From Streptomyces chumphonensis (GTDB taxonomy: Bacteria; Actinomycetota; Actinomycetes; Streptomycetales; Streptomycetaceae), in assembly GCF_014779715.1 (NCBI RefSeq), contig NZ_JACXYU010000004.1, positions 1 to 64,000 on the forward strand: a stretch of 64,000 nucleotides of DNA, written 5' to 3'. Shown piece after piece: positions 10,066 to 18,240 of this stretch. The notes below the pieces were generated by a model, which ran no database searches, was not told where the DNA came from, and was given only the letters and a program-made list of their open reading frames with translations. How positions within the stretch are numbered: position 1 is the stretch's first letter; every line of letters starts with the position of its first letter. The translations under genes and the position numbers were made by a program.

Positions 10066-10089
10066 CGACCTTACGGTTGCGTAAGGTCG
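10066..10089. promoter_or_regulatory. Palindromic operator in the lipase promoter
   Basis: CGACCTTACG, GTTG, CGTAAGGTCG: perfect 10-base arms, centred about 44 bases upstream of the lipase start. The TTACG/CGTAA core is of the kind bound by TetR-family regulators. The rest of the 252-base divergent gap to the protease start shows no gene. The regulator is not identified in the window. Confidence 0.55.
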
Positions 10090-10286
10090 AGGGGAGCATC
10101 CGCCCCGGCGCGGGTCGGCGTCTACGCACGGGAGTGAGCGTCCGTCCTTGGGACGCGTCACCACGGAACCTCCTGTTCCGCATCGTCGGGACACGAAGCC
10201 GACGGCCGGGGCGGGCCGGGCGTCGTGTTCACCCGGACGGGCGCCGCGCGGTGGCCGGGCTACCGGCGGGCCCGCACGGTGTGGTG

Positions 10287-11147
10287 ATGGAGCACATACG
10301 CACGGCGACCGCGGCGCTGGCCACCGTCTTCGCCACCATCGCCGTGGCCGGGACGACCGGTCCGCCAGAGCTCCCCACCCGCACGGCCGGCGCCCAGGGC
10401 GAGCCCTGGGCGGGCGGCGGCGTCGCCACGGTCGGCAAGCTCGTGACGCAGCTGGCCGACGGGCGCGTGGGGATCTGCTCCGGCGCGATAGTGGACTCGC
10501 CGAGCGGCAGCGTCATAGCGACCGCCGCCCACTGCCTGACCTCGCCCCGGCACCCCGGGCGGCCGCACCGCGCCTGGTTCGCGCCCGGGCACGAAGCCGA
10601 CGGGTCGGGGCGGGCCGGGTCCGCCCCGCAGGACGCGACGGCCGGGGGCGTCATGGAGACGGGCTGGAAGGTCGTCTCCTACCACACCCCGCCGGGGTGG
10701 GACGTCAACCGGCGGCTGGAGGACATCCTTCCGCACGACTACGCGTTCGTGACCGTCGAGCGCCGCGACGGCCGGACCATCCAGGACGCCTACGGCGCCA
10801 ACGCCCTCGACTACGCGCCCGTCGACGCGGCGGCCCCGGTACTGCCGATGGGCTACCCGGCCGCCGCCCCCTTCGACGGCGCGACGCTCGCCCACTGCTC
10901 GGGTCGGGCCGAGCTGTTGACGGCGCGCACCGCCCACGCGGCGAACGTCGGCGGACTGCTCCTCGCCCCGTGCCGCCTCAGCCGGGGCGCCAGCGGCGGA
11001 CCCTGGCTCCAGCACTACGACGCCGCGACGCAGTCGGGCACGGTGGTCGGCGTGATGTCGGTCGGCAGCGAGGACGGGCGCGTCCTCGGGCGGCCCTACC
11101 CGGCGGGGGCGGGCCGGGCGCTGTTCGCCGAGGCCGCGGCGGCGTGA
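10287..11147 (+). CDS. Secreted trypsin-like serine peptidase
   Basis: 286 residues from ATG 10287 (GTG 10281 and 10284 are also in frame; no strong ribosome site is seen). Residues 1-25 look like a signal peptide ending near AGTTG. The chymotrypsin-fold triad is visible: His in ATAAHCL (about residue 82), Asp in HDYAFV (about 152) and Ser in the GASGGPW loop (about 236). Cysteine pairs (GICSGA/AAHC and HCSGR/APCRL) fit disulphides. It resembles the short S1/V8-like secreted peptidases common in Streptomyces. The substrate is unknown. The gene is convergent with the next one, only 9 bases apart. Confidence 0.85.
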   Translation: MEHIRTATAALATVFATIAVAGTTGPPELPTRTAGAQGEPWAGGGVATVGKLVTQLADGRVGICSGAIVDSPSGSVIATAAHCLTSPRHPGRPHRAWFAPGHEADGSGRAGSAPQDATAGGVMETGWKVVSYHTPPGWDVNRRLEDILPHDYAFVTVERRDGRTIQDAYGANALDYAPVDAAAPVLPMGYPAAAPFDGATLAHCSGRAELLTARTAHAANVGGLLLAPCRLSRGASGGPWLQHYDAATQSGTVVGVMSVGSEDGRVLGRPYPAGAGRALFAEAAAA

Positions 11148-11156
11148 GGGGCCGCG

Positions 11157-11588
11157 TCAGCCGGGCGCACGCCCCGGAGTCCGCCCGGGACGCCCCATGG
11201 CGCGGTCGACCGCGATCTCGATGACGACGCGGTCGGGGTTGGGCCTGGGGGTGCGCTCGTACCGCTCGGCGTACCGGCGGACGGCGTCCGCGACGACGTC
11301 GGGTTCCGTCCTGACGACGGCCGTGCCCTCCAGCGTCGCCCAGCGCCCCCGGGCGAACTGGCACACCGCCACCCGCGCCCCCGCCGCCCCGGCCGCACGG
11401 ACGTTGGCCACCTTGCGGCTGTGCCGGTTCGTGATGATCCGGGCCGTCCCCGTCTCCGGCTCCCACGTGACGCCGACGGGCACGACATGCGGTGTGCCGT
11501 CCGGCCGCAGGGAGGTGAAGGTGCACAGGTGGTATTCCCGCCAGAACTCCCGGTATTCGGGGCCCGGCTCCCGCGGATCGACTGCCAT
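11157..11588 (-). CDS. PPOX-class flavin/F420-type oxidoreductase
   Basis: 143 residues with the split-beta-barrel signature of the pyridoxamine-phosphate-oxidase-like superfamily. It opens with FWREYHLCTFTSLRPDG, followed by HVVPVGVTW, ITNRHSRKVANV and GRWATLEGTA. The TSLRPDG...HVVPV and RKVANV pattern is most like actinobacterial F420H2-dependent PPOX enzymes such as F420-dependent biliverdin reductase, rather than true pyridoxamine oxidase. The substrate cannot be assigned. A -10-like TACGCT lies 6 bases before the ATG at 11588, suggesting a leaderless transcript. Confidence 0.8.
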   Translation of the reverse strand: MAVDPREPGPEYREFWREYHLCTFTSLRPDGTPHVVPVGVTWEPETGTARIITNRHSRKVANVRAAGAAGARVAVCQFARGRWATLEGTAVVRTEPDVVADAVRRYAERYERTPRPNPDRVVIEIAVDRAMGRPGRTPGRAPG

Positions 11589-11619
11589 ACCCGCAGCGTA
11601 TGCGCTCGCCGCGGGCGCC

Positions 11620-12213
11620 TCAGACGAGGTCGGCGGTGTCCAGCTCGAACCCGAACGGTTCCGGCAGCGGCACGGGCTTGCCGAAGGCCACGGAGACGGT
11701 GCGCGCGTAGTCGTCCCCGGAGGGCTCGCTCAACAGGGTGACCCGCCCCTGCTCCCGGTCCACGAGGAGGTACAGGGGGATGCCGCCCCGCGCGTAGCAG
11801 TGCCGCTTCGCGGCCCGGTCGCCCAGCGGCTTCCGGCTGGTGACCTCGGCGACCATCGCGACGCCCTCGCACGGCATCCACGGCTCCGCGCCACGGAACA
11901 GCCGCAGCCCGCGCGGCGCGAAGGTCGCGTCGGGAATCGCCCGGTTCTTCGGGCACAGCCCACCGCGCGGCAGGATCAGCCCCTTGTTCCCCGAGGCCTG
12001 CATCTCCGTCTCCGCGTGCCGGTGCACCTGCCGCACGATCATGTCGATGGCGTCCTCGTGGTCGCCGTCGGGCGGTGGAGTCACGACGATGTCCCCCTCG
12101 ATGAGCTCGGCCTTGAAGCCTTCGGGGGTCTCCAGGGCCAGGAAGCTCTCCAGGAGGAAGTCGTCCTGCGTCGGCGTCGGTGTCGGCTTCGGCGTGCTGG
12201 CCATAACCGTCAT
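11620..12213 (-). CDS. Uma2-family protein (PD-(D/E)XK nuclease fold)
   Basis: 197 residues starting at ATG 12213 behind a GGGGGG run; ATG 12204 is an in-frame alternative. The order of motifs AELIEGDIVVTPPPD, IPDATF, VAEVTSRKP and YLLVDREQG fits the Uma2/DUF820 family. The catalytic set is E-PD-ExxS/K-like (Glu in ELIEG, Asp in PDATF, Glu in AEVTS followed by Lys). These proteins are numerous in Streptomyces and cyanobacteria and have the restriction-endonuclease fold, but no clear physiological role has been established. It is a single copy here with no toxin-antitoxin or phage context, divergent from clpB. Confidence 0.85.
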   Translation of the reverse strand: MTVMASTPKPTPTPTQDDFLLESFLALETPEGFKAELIEGDIVVTPPPDGDHEDAIDMIVRQVHRHAETEMQASGNKGLILPRGGLCPKNRAIPDATFAPRGLRLFRGAEPWMPCEGVAMVAEVTSRKPLGDRAAKRHCYARGGIPLYLLVDREQGRVTLLSEPSGDDYARTVSVAFGKPVPLPEPFGFELDTADLV

Positions 12214-12323
12214 GGTGCCCCCCTTCACGTGGTCGGAACCAGTCTGGCCGGAGGCCGGCCCCGCCCGGTGCCGCCGACCAGCGGCTTCACCCGAACGGGC
12301 GAGGGTGGGGAACGACGTAATGT

Positions 12324-12344
12324 GTTGAGTCGACATCGCTCAAG
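12324..12344. promoter_or_regulatory. HspR-binding HAIR element upstream of clpB
   Basis: GTTGAGT, 7 bases, GCTCAAG matches 12 of 14 HAIR positions. It lies 66 bases before the clpB start, and a TACCCT -10-like hexamer follows at 12351-12356. This puts clpB in the same HspR regulon as the dnaK operon. Confidence 0.88.
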
Positions 12345-12409
12345 TTTGTGTACCCTGTACCCATCAGGGTCAGCATCCGCTGAGTGGTACCGAGGAGGAG
12401 ACGCCGAAC

Positions 12410-15013
12410 GTGGACGCCGAGCTGACGAACAGGAGCCGGGAAGCGATCAGTGCGGCCGGCAACCGCGCCCTCACGGACGGGCACACCGACATCACCCCCG
12501 CCCACCTGCTGCTCGCGCTGCTCGCGGGTGAGGACAACGAGAACATCCAGGACCTCCTGGCCTCGGTCGACGCCGACCAGGCCGCCCTGCGCAGCGGCGC
12601 GGAGCGGCTGCTCGGTGCGCTGCCCGTCGTCCAGGGGTCGACGGTGGCGAAGCCGCAGCCGAACCGCGAGCTGCTGGCCGTCGTCGCGGACGCGGCCCGG
12701 CGCGCCAAGGACCTGGGCGACCAGTACGTGTCCACCGAGCACCTGCTGATCGGCGTCGCCGCCAAGGGCGGGCAGGCCGGCGAGCTGCTCCGGGGCCAGG
12801 GCGCGAACGACAGGAAGCTCCTGGACGCCTTCGCCGAGGCGCGCGGCGGGCGCCGGGTCACCACGGCGGACCCGGAGGGCACCTACAAGGCCCTGGAGAA
12901 GTTCGGCACCGACCTCACGGCCGCCGCCCGCGACGGCAAGCTGGATCCGGTCATCGGGCGGGACCAGGAGATCCGCCGCGTCGTCCAGGTCCTCTCCCGC
13001 CGGACGAAGAACAACCCGGTGCTCATCGGCGAGCCCGGCGTCGGCAAGACGGCCGTCGTCGAGGGCCTGGCCCAGCGCATCGTGAAGGGTGACGTGCCGG
13101 AGTCGCTGCGCGGCAAGCGCCTCGTCGCCCTGGACCTCGGCGCCATGGTGGCCGGGGCCAAGTACCGGGGCGAGTTCGAGGAGCGGCTGAAGACCGTCCT
13201 CGCGGAGATCAAGGACAGCGAGGGCCAGATCGTCACGTTCATCGACGAGCTGCACACCGTCGTCGGCGCGGGAGCCGGCGGGGACTCGGCGATGGACGCG
13301 GGCAACATGCTCAAGCCCATGCTGGCCCGGGGCGAGCTGCGCATGGTCGGAGCGACGACGCTGGACGAGTACCGCGAGCGCATCGAGAAGGACCCGGCGC
13401 TGGAGCGGCGCTTCCAGCAGGTGCTGGTCGCCGAGCCCACCGTGGCGGACTCCGTCGCGATCCTGCGCGGCCTCAAGGGCCGCTACGAGGCGCACCACAA
13501 GGTGCAGATCGCCGACAGCGCCCTGGTGGCCGCCGCCTCCCTGTCCGACCGCTACATCACCTCCCGCTTCCTGCCGGACAAGGCCATCGACCTGGTGGAC
13601 GAGGCCGCCTCCCGGCTGCGCATGGAGATCGACTCCTCGCCCGTCGAGATCGACGAACTCCAGCGCTCCGTGGACCGGATGCGGATGGAGGAGCTGGCCC
13701 TGTCCGGCGAGTCCGACCCGGCCTCCGTCGAGCGGCTGGAGACGCTGCGCCGCGCCCTCGCCGACCGCGAGGAGGAGCTGCGCGGCCTCACCGCACGCTG
13801 GGAGAAGGAGAAGCAGGCGCTCAACGCCCTCGGCGAGCTGAAGGAGCGGCTCGACGAGCTGCGCGGCCAGGCCGAGCGGGCCGAGCGCGACGGGGACTTC
13901 GACACCGCCTCCAAGCTGCTCTACGGCGAGATCCCGGCCGTCGAAGCGCAGCTGGAGGAGGCCGCGCGGGCCGAGGCGGAGCAGGAGTCCGCCGCCGCCG
14001 CGCAGGGCACGATGGTGAAGGAGGAGGTCGGTCCGGACGACATCGCCGACGTCGTCGCCTCCTGGACGGGCATCCCGGCCGGGCGGCTGCTGGAGGGCGA
14101 GACGCAGAAGCTGCTGCGCATGGAGGAGGAGCTGGGCCGCCGCCTGATCGGGCAGGGCGAGGCCGTGCGGGCCGTGTCGGACGCCGTCCGCCGCACCCGG
14201 GCGGGCATCGCCGACCCCGACCGTCCCACCGGCTCGTTCCTCTTCCTCGGCCCCACCGGCGTCGGCAAGACGGAGCTGGCGAAGGCCCTCGCCGACTTCC
14301 TCTTCGACGACGAGCGCGCCATGGTCCGCATCGACATGAGCGAGTACAGCGAGAAGCACTCGGTGGCCCGGCTCGTCGGCGCGCCGCCCGGCTACGTCGG
14401 GTACGAGGAGGGCGGCCAGCTGACGGAGGCGGTGCGCCGCCGCCCCTACACCGTCGTACTGCTGGACGAGGTGGAGAAGGCACACCACGAGGTCTTCGAC
14501 ATCCTCCTCCAGGTGCTGGACGACGGACGGCTCACCGACGGCCAGGGCCGCACGGTGGACTTCCGCAACACCATCCTCGTCCTCACCTCCAACCTCGGCA
14601 GCCAGCACCTCATGGACCCTCTGGCCAAGCCCGAGGAGCAGCGCGAGAAGGTGCTGGCGGCGGTGCGCGCCGCGTTCCGACCGGAGTTCCTCAACCGCCT
14701 CGACGACCTGGTCGTCTTCTCCGCGCTGAGCGGGGACGAGCTGGAGCGGATCGCGCAGCTCCAGATCGACGCGCTCCAGCGGCGGCTGGCCGACCGCAGG
14801 CTTACGCTGGAGGTCACCGAGGCCGCCCGGCACTGGCTGGCGGTCGAGGGCAACGACCCGGCGTACGGCGCCCGCCCCCTGCGTCGCCTGGTGCAGACCG
14901 CCATCGGCGACCAGCTGGCCCGGGAGATCCTGGGCGGCGAGGTGCGCGACGGGGACACCGTCCGGGTCGACGTCGCCGGGGACGGTCTGACGGTCGGACC
15001 CGTCACCGGCTGA
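12410..15013 (+). CDS. clpB: ATP-dependent disaggregase ClpB
   Basis: 867 residues from GTG 12410 behind GAGGAGGAG. It has an N-terminal Clp repeat domain (about 1-145), first AAA+ module with Walker A GEPGVGKT (about 204-211) and Walker B FIDELH, the long ClpB middle-domain coiled coil (about 395-520), and second AAA+ module with GPTGVGKT (about 615), LLDEVEKA and the arginine-finger region [10 protein letters not shown]. The middle domain marks it as ClpB rather than ClpA/C, and no ClpP-binding tripeptide loop is obvious. It resolubilises protein aggregates together with DnaK/DnaJ/GrpE, encoded 7-10 kb upstream and sharing the HAIR operator. Confidence 0.97.
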   Translation: MDAELTNRSREAISAAGNRALTDGHTDITPAHLLLALLAGEDNENIQDLLASVDADQAALRSGAERLLGALPVVQGSTVAKPQPNRELLAVVADAARRAKDLGDQYVSTEHLLIGVAAKGGQAGELLRGQGANDRKLLDAFAEARGGRRVTTADPEGTYKALEKFGTDLTAAARDGKLDPVIGRDQEIRRVVQVLSRRTKNNPVLIGEPGVGKTAVVEGLAQRIVKGDVPESLRGKRLVALDLGAMVAGAKYRGEFEERLKTVLAEIKDSEGQIVTFIDELHTVVGAGAGGDSAMDAGNMLKPMLARGELRMVGATTLDEYRERIEKDPALERRFQQVLVAEPTVADSVAILRGLKGRYEAHHKVQIADSALVAAASLSDRYITSRFLPDKAIDLVDEAASRLRMEIDSSPVEIDELQRSVDRMRMEELALSGESDPASVERLETLRRALADREEELRGLTARWEKEKQALNALGELKERLDELRGQAERAERDGDFDTASKLLYGEIPAVEAQLEEAARAEAEQESAAAAQGTMVKEEVGPDDIADVVASWTGIPAGRLLEGETQKLLRMEEELGRRLIGQGEAVRAVSDAVRRTRAGIADPDRPTGSFLFLGPTGVGKTELAKALADFLFDDERAMVRIDMSEYSEKHSVARLVGAPPGYVGYEEGGQLTEAVRRRPYTVVLLDEVEKAHHEVFDILLQVLDDGRLTDGQGRTVDFRNTILVLTSNLGSQHLMDPLAKPEEQREKVLAAVRAAFRPEFLNRLDDLVVFSALSGDELERIAQLQIDALQRRLADRRLTLEVTEAARHWLAVEGNDPAYGARPLRRLVQTAIGDQLAREILGGEVRDGDTVRVDVAGDGLTVGPVTG

Positions 15014-15135
15014 ACCCGCGCAGCCCCGGCCGGACGCGCCCTCCCCGGCATGCCACCGGACGCGGCCGGTCGGGGTTGCGGGGACCGGGCCGTCGTGAGG
15101 GAGGATGGCCGGAGCCGTACGAAGGGAACACCTAC

Positions 15136-15672
15136 GTGAGCATCGACCCGTCCTCGATTCCGAATTTCGGGGGCCAGCAGCCTCAGCAGCCGCAGGGGGG
15201 CCCGGCGGGACCGATCGTCCCGGACCAGGACCTGGTCAAGCAGCTGCTCGACCAGATGGAGCTGAAGTACGTCGTCGACGACGAGGGGGACCTCGCGGCG
15301 CCGTGGGAGGAGTTCCGCACGTACTTCATGTTCCGTGGCGAGAAGGAGCAGCGGGTCTTCTCGGTCCGTACGTTCTACGACCGGCCGCACTCGATCGACG
15401 ACAAGGTCAAGATCCTGGAGTCGATCGACGACTGGAACCGCCGCACCCTGTGGCCGAAGCTCTACACGCACACCCACGACGACGGCACCGTCCGCCTCAT
15501 CGGCGAGGCGCAGATGCTGATCGGCACCGGCGTGTCCCTGGAGCACTTCGTCTCCAGCACCGTCAGCTGGGTGCGGGCGTCGATCGAGTTCGACAAGTGG
15601 CTCGTGGAGTCGCTCGGCCTGGAGAAGGACGCCGAGTCCGGCTCCGACGGCCCGGAGGACGCCGAGGACTGA
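15136..15672 (+). CDS. YbjN / type III secretion chaperone-like domain protein
   Basis: 178 residues from GTG 15136 (GAAGGGAA about 8 bases ahead; the longer upstream frame lacks a good site). A Gln/Pro/Gly-rich N-terminus precedes a domain with QLLDQMELKYVVDDEGDLAAPW, here given as residues about 34-55, and WVRASIEFDKWL near the end. This matches the YbjN-like fold, which resembles type III secretion chaperones. Streptomycetes have no type III system, so a general protein-binding role is more likely. It follows clpB by 122 bases in the same direction, but its own promoter is possible. The function is unknown. Confidence 0.75.
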   Translation: MSIDPSSIPNFGGQQPQQPQGGPAGPIVPDQDLVKQLLDQMELKYVVDDEGDLAAPWEEFRTYFMFRGEKEQRVFSVRTFYDRPHSIDDKVKILESIDDWNRRTLWPKLYTHTHDDGTVRLIGEAQMLIGTGVSLEHFVSSTVSWVRASIEFDKWLVESLGLEKDAESGSDGPEDAED

Positions 15673-15693
15673 CAGCCCGGCCCACCCCCGACC

Positions 15694-15720
15694 GGCCCCG
15701 GACACCCCCCGTCCGGGGCC
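15694..15720. terminator. Convergent-gene hairpin
   Basis: GGCCCCGGAC, 7-base loop, GTCCGGGGCC lies between the stops of the YbjN-like gene and the minus-strand aminotransferase. It probably ends transcripts from both sides. Confidence 0.65.
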
Positions 15721-15772
15721 GCGCCACGTCCGGGTCGCGCGGCGCCCCCGGGCGGGCCGGTGGGCCCCGGGC

Positions 15773-16948
15773 TCAGGGGGCCAGGGCGCGGAGGCGGTCG
15801 GTCGCCTCGCGCAGGACCGCCTCCCGCTTGCAGAAGGCGAAGCGGACCTGGCTGCGGCCGGCCTCCGGGTCGTCGTGGAAGACGGCGTTGGGCACCGCGA
15901 CGACGCCGCAGCGTTCCGGCAGGCTCCGGCAGAACGCGAAGCCGTCGCGCTCGCCGAGCGCGCGGACGTCGGTGGTGATGAAGTACGTGCCGCGCGGGGG
16001 GTGCACGGTGAACCCCGCGTCGGCGAGCCCGGCGGCGAGGAGGTCGCGCTTGGCCCGGAGATCCTCGCGGAGGGCGGTGAAGTAGGTGTCGGGGAGCGCC
16101 AGCGCCTCGGCGATCGCGTACTGGAACGGGCCGGCCGAGACGAAGGTCAGGTACTGCTTCGCCGACCGCACGGCCGTCAGCAGCTCGGGGTGGGCGGTGA
16201 CCCAGCCGACCTTCCAGCCGGTGAAGGAGAACGTCTTGCCGCTGCTGGAGATGGTGACCGTGCGGTCGTGCATGCCGGGCAACGAGGCGATCGGCACGTG
16301 CTCGCCCTCGAAGACCAGGTGCTCGTAGACCTCGTCGGTGACCACCAGCAGGTCGCGTTCACAGGCCAGTTCGGCGACGGCGGTCAGTTCGGCGCGGGTG
16401 AGGACGGTGCCCGTGGGGTTGTGCGGGGTGTTGAGGAGCAGGAGGCGGGTGCGGTCGGTGACGGCGGCGCGCAGCTCGTCCAGGTCGAGCCGGAAGCCGC
16501 CGTCGGGCCCGTCCGGGCGCAGGGTGACGGGGACGCGGGTGCCACCGGCCAGGGCGACGCAGGCGGCGTACGAGTCGTAGTACGGCTCCAGCGCGACGAC
16601 CTCGTCACCCGGCGCCACGAGCGCGAGGAGGGCGGCGGCGATGGCTTCGGTGGCCCCGGCGGTGACGAGGACCTCCGTGTCGGGGTCGACGTCCAGGCCG
16701 TAGAAGCGCCGCTGGTGCTCGCTGACGGCGGCGCGCAGCTCCGGGACGCCGGGGCCCGGCGGGTACTGGTTGCCGCGCCCTTCGCGCAGGGCGCGGACGG
16801 CGGCCTCGCGGATCTCCTCGGGCCCGTCGGTGTCGGGGAATCCCTGGCCGAGGTTGATGGCCCCGGTGCGCTGGGCCAGGGCGGACATCTCGGCGAAGAT
16901 CGTGGTCCCGAACTCGGCCAGGCGGGGGTTGAGCGGTGGTCGTCCCAT
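15773..16948 (-). CDS. PLP-dependent class I/II aminotransferase
   Basis: 391 residues. I prefer ATG 16948 because GAGG lies 9 bases ahead; ATG 16957 sits directly on that site. It belongs to fold-type I subgroup I-gamma. Visible motifs are NLGQGFPDTDGP, the substrate loop GNQYPPGPG, NTPHNPTGT, DEVYEHLVFEG, the PLP lysine in SSSGKTFSFTGWKVGW, and RFAFCK near the C-terminus. The NLGQGFP start and GWKVGW are shared by kynurenine/methionine aminotransferases (YbdL-like) and N-succinyl-diaminopimelate aminotransferase DapC-like proteins. A kynurenine pathway operon lies 8 kb away, but the genes are not linked, so the substrate stays open. Confidence 0.85.
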   Translation of the reverse strand: MGRPPLNPRLAEFGTTIFAEMSALAQRTGAINLGQGFPDTDGPEEIREAAVRALREGRGNQYPPGPGVPELRAAVSEHQRRFYGLDVDPDTEVLVTAGATEAIAAALLALVAPGDEVVALEPYYDSYAACVALAGGTRVPVTLRPDGPDGGFRLDLDELRAAVTDRTRLLLLNTPHNPTGTVLTRAELTAVAELACERDLLVVTDEVYEHLVFEGEHVPIASLPGMHDRTVTISSSGKTFSFTGWKVGWVTAHPELLTAVRSAKQYLTFVSAGPFQYAIAEALALPDTYFTALREDLRAKRDLLAAGLADAGFTVHPPRGTYFITTDVRALGERDGFAFCRSLPERCGVVAVPNAVFHDDPEAGRSQVRFAFCKREAVLREATDRLRALAP

Positions 16949-17088
16949 GACGGGCATCCTCGCGGATCGACCCGGCGGGTGCGCAAGCTCTGGAGTTGCT
17001 CAAGTCTGCTTTGCCGCCGGAGCGGTGGGGGCATGTCGGGAGCACGGCCTGCTCCGTCGGGGGGCGGGGCAGTACGGAAGGGGGCGCG

Positions 17089-17325
17089 ATGACAGCGGTG
17101 CTGGTCGTCGTGGTGGTGTTCGGGCTGGCGCTTCTGGTGGCCGCGATCGCCGCGAGTTCGGTGCGGACCGGGAGCGCGGGGCGTCGGAGGGCCGTGGGCG
17201 GGCGCGGCGGTTCGGGGGACGGCGGTGCGTACGGGGGCGGCTCCGGCGGTGGCTGGGGTGACGGCGGGGGGAGCTGCGGCGGCGGAGGTGACGGCGGGGG
17301 GAGCTGCGGCGGCGGGGGCGACTGA
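17089..17325 (+). CDS. Small single-pass membrane protein with Gly/Cys-rich tail
   Basis: 78 residues from ATG 17089, with GGAAGGGGG upstream. One Val/Leu/Ala membrane segment (residues 2-22) is followed by a short basic stretch (RRR) and a tail made almost entirely of Gly, with Ser, Asp and two Cys. The tail contains two copies of GDGGGSCGGG encoded by a 30-bp tandem repeat. Similar Gly/Cys tails end many streptomycete membrane proteins. I do not recognise a function. The ribosome site and codon use support a real gene. Confidence 0.6.
   Translation: MTAVLVVVVVFGLALLVAAIAASSVRTGSAGRRRAVGGRGGSGDGGAYGGGSGGGWGDGGGSCGGGGDGGGSCGGGGD
17257..17316. repeat. 30-bp tandem repeat inside the Gly/Cys tail
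   Basis: Two 30-base units, 17257-17286 and 17287-17316, differ at one base and encode two copies of a ten-residue Gly/Ser/Cys unit. Confidence 0.85.
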
Positions 17326-17646
17326 CGGGGGCCGGGCCGGGGCCGCCCGACGGGGGTGCGGGCGGGCCCGGCCGGGGGAGCGGTGACGCGGGCAGGGCAT
17401 ATGCCGAGGGAAACGAGCGGACCTGTTGAACACGTGACCACCATCGCCCTCTCGGGTATGGAAATGTCCCGAAGTTGGGTAAAACCACTGTGGACTTGGT
17501 GTCCAACATGATTCGGTGAAGCCGTACCAGGAGCCCGTAAGGGCACGAGCCGGCGAACTCTGGAACAACCCCGAGGTGCATCCCGAACGGTGGCCGGCCC
17601 ACCCTCAACCGGTCCCTCTCTCCACACGTGCTTGCGGAGCCGATCC
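17326..17646. other. Intergenic region, promoter of the DUF2617 gene
   Basis: 321 bases without a supported gene. The right half (about 17440-17530) is less GC-rich than its surroundings and contains the small palindrome TTGGTGTCCAA (about 17496-17506). It probably carries the promoter of the following gene. No RNA gene or long hairpin was recognised. Confidence 0.4.
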
Positions 17647-18171
17647 ATGCTCACGACGCTCAAGACCGCCTACACCGACACCCGCGCCGGCGACCTCGCC
17701 TGGGCGCTCGGCCGCGAGCCGCTGCCGGCGCTTGCCACTCTCGATCTTCATCTCCACGGCTCCACGGTGCAGTTGCGGCTGTTGGGCGCCTCCCACCAAG
17801 TGCTGCTGGAGGACGACAGCGGACGCTGCTCGGAGACGGTGGCCTGCATGCCGGGCAGCCGCAGCCCCCTGCCCCTCGGCATCTCCAAGCGGCTGGGGAG
17901 CTGGGACTACGAGTTCGCCACCCGGGTCGAGACGCTGTCGCGGGGCGCCTTCGCCGGACGGGCGCAGGAGCTGCTGGCGCTCGTCGCCGACCACCCCAAC
18001 GGGCTCGCCGGGACGTTCCCGGGTGACCCGCACGCGTTCACCGCGCTGCTCGTGCAGCGGCTGGGGCAGCAGGTGTGCTGGCGGACCTGGCACGCCTACC
18101 CCCAGGAGGGGCGGCTCGTCGCCACCCGCACCCGGGTGGCCGTCCACGACCGGGAGACGGCCCTGGCCTGA
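17647..18171 (+). CDS. DUF2617 family protein
   Basis: 174 residues from ATG 17647 with GGAG 7 bases ahead. The words DLAWALGREPLPAL, SHQVLLED and a C-terminal RLVATRTRV fit the actinobacterial DUF2617 family, which is regularly found next to a membrane spermidine-synthase-like gene, as here. There is no membrane segment or recognisable catalytic motif. The conserved pairing suggests a shared task with the downstream enzyme, but the function is unknown. Confidence 0.75.
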   Translation: MLTTLKTAYTDTRAGDLAWALGREPLPALATLDLHLHGSTVQLRLLGASHQVLLEDDSGRCSETVACMPGSRSPLPLGISKRLGSWDYEFATRVETLSRGAFAGRAQELLALVADHPNGLAGTFPGDPHAFTALLVQRLGQQVCWRTWHAYPQEGRLVATRTRVAVHDRETALA

Positions 18172-18240
18172 CATCCGGGCCGTGGATTGCACTCCTGTGG
18201 GTGACGTTGCGCAGGTTTGGCGTCACGTAGCGTTCCCAGC

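Noticed and set aside
11620..12213. Uma2 protein as part of a mobile element or toxin-antitoxin pair
   Set aside because: There are no flanking repeats, integrase or small partner gene, and composition matches the neighbours.
12287..14833. 848-residue open frame antisense to clpB, and similar long antisense frames opposite dnaK, dnaJ, fba, purL and purF
   Set aside because: Very high GC makes stops rare in all frames. These translations are low-complexity (rich in Ala, Arg, Val, Leu, Gly), lack ribosome sites and lie opposite well-supported genes.
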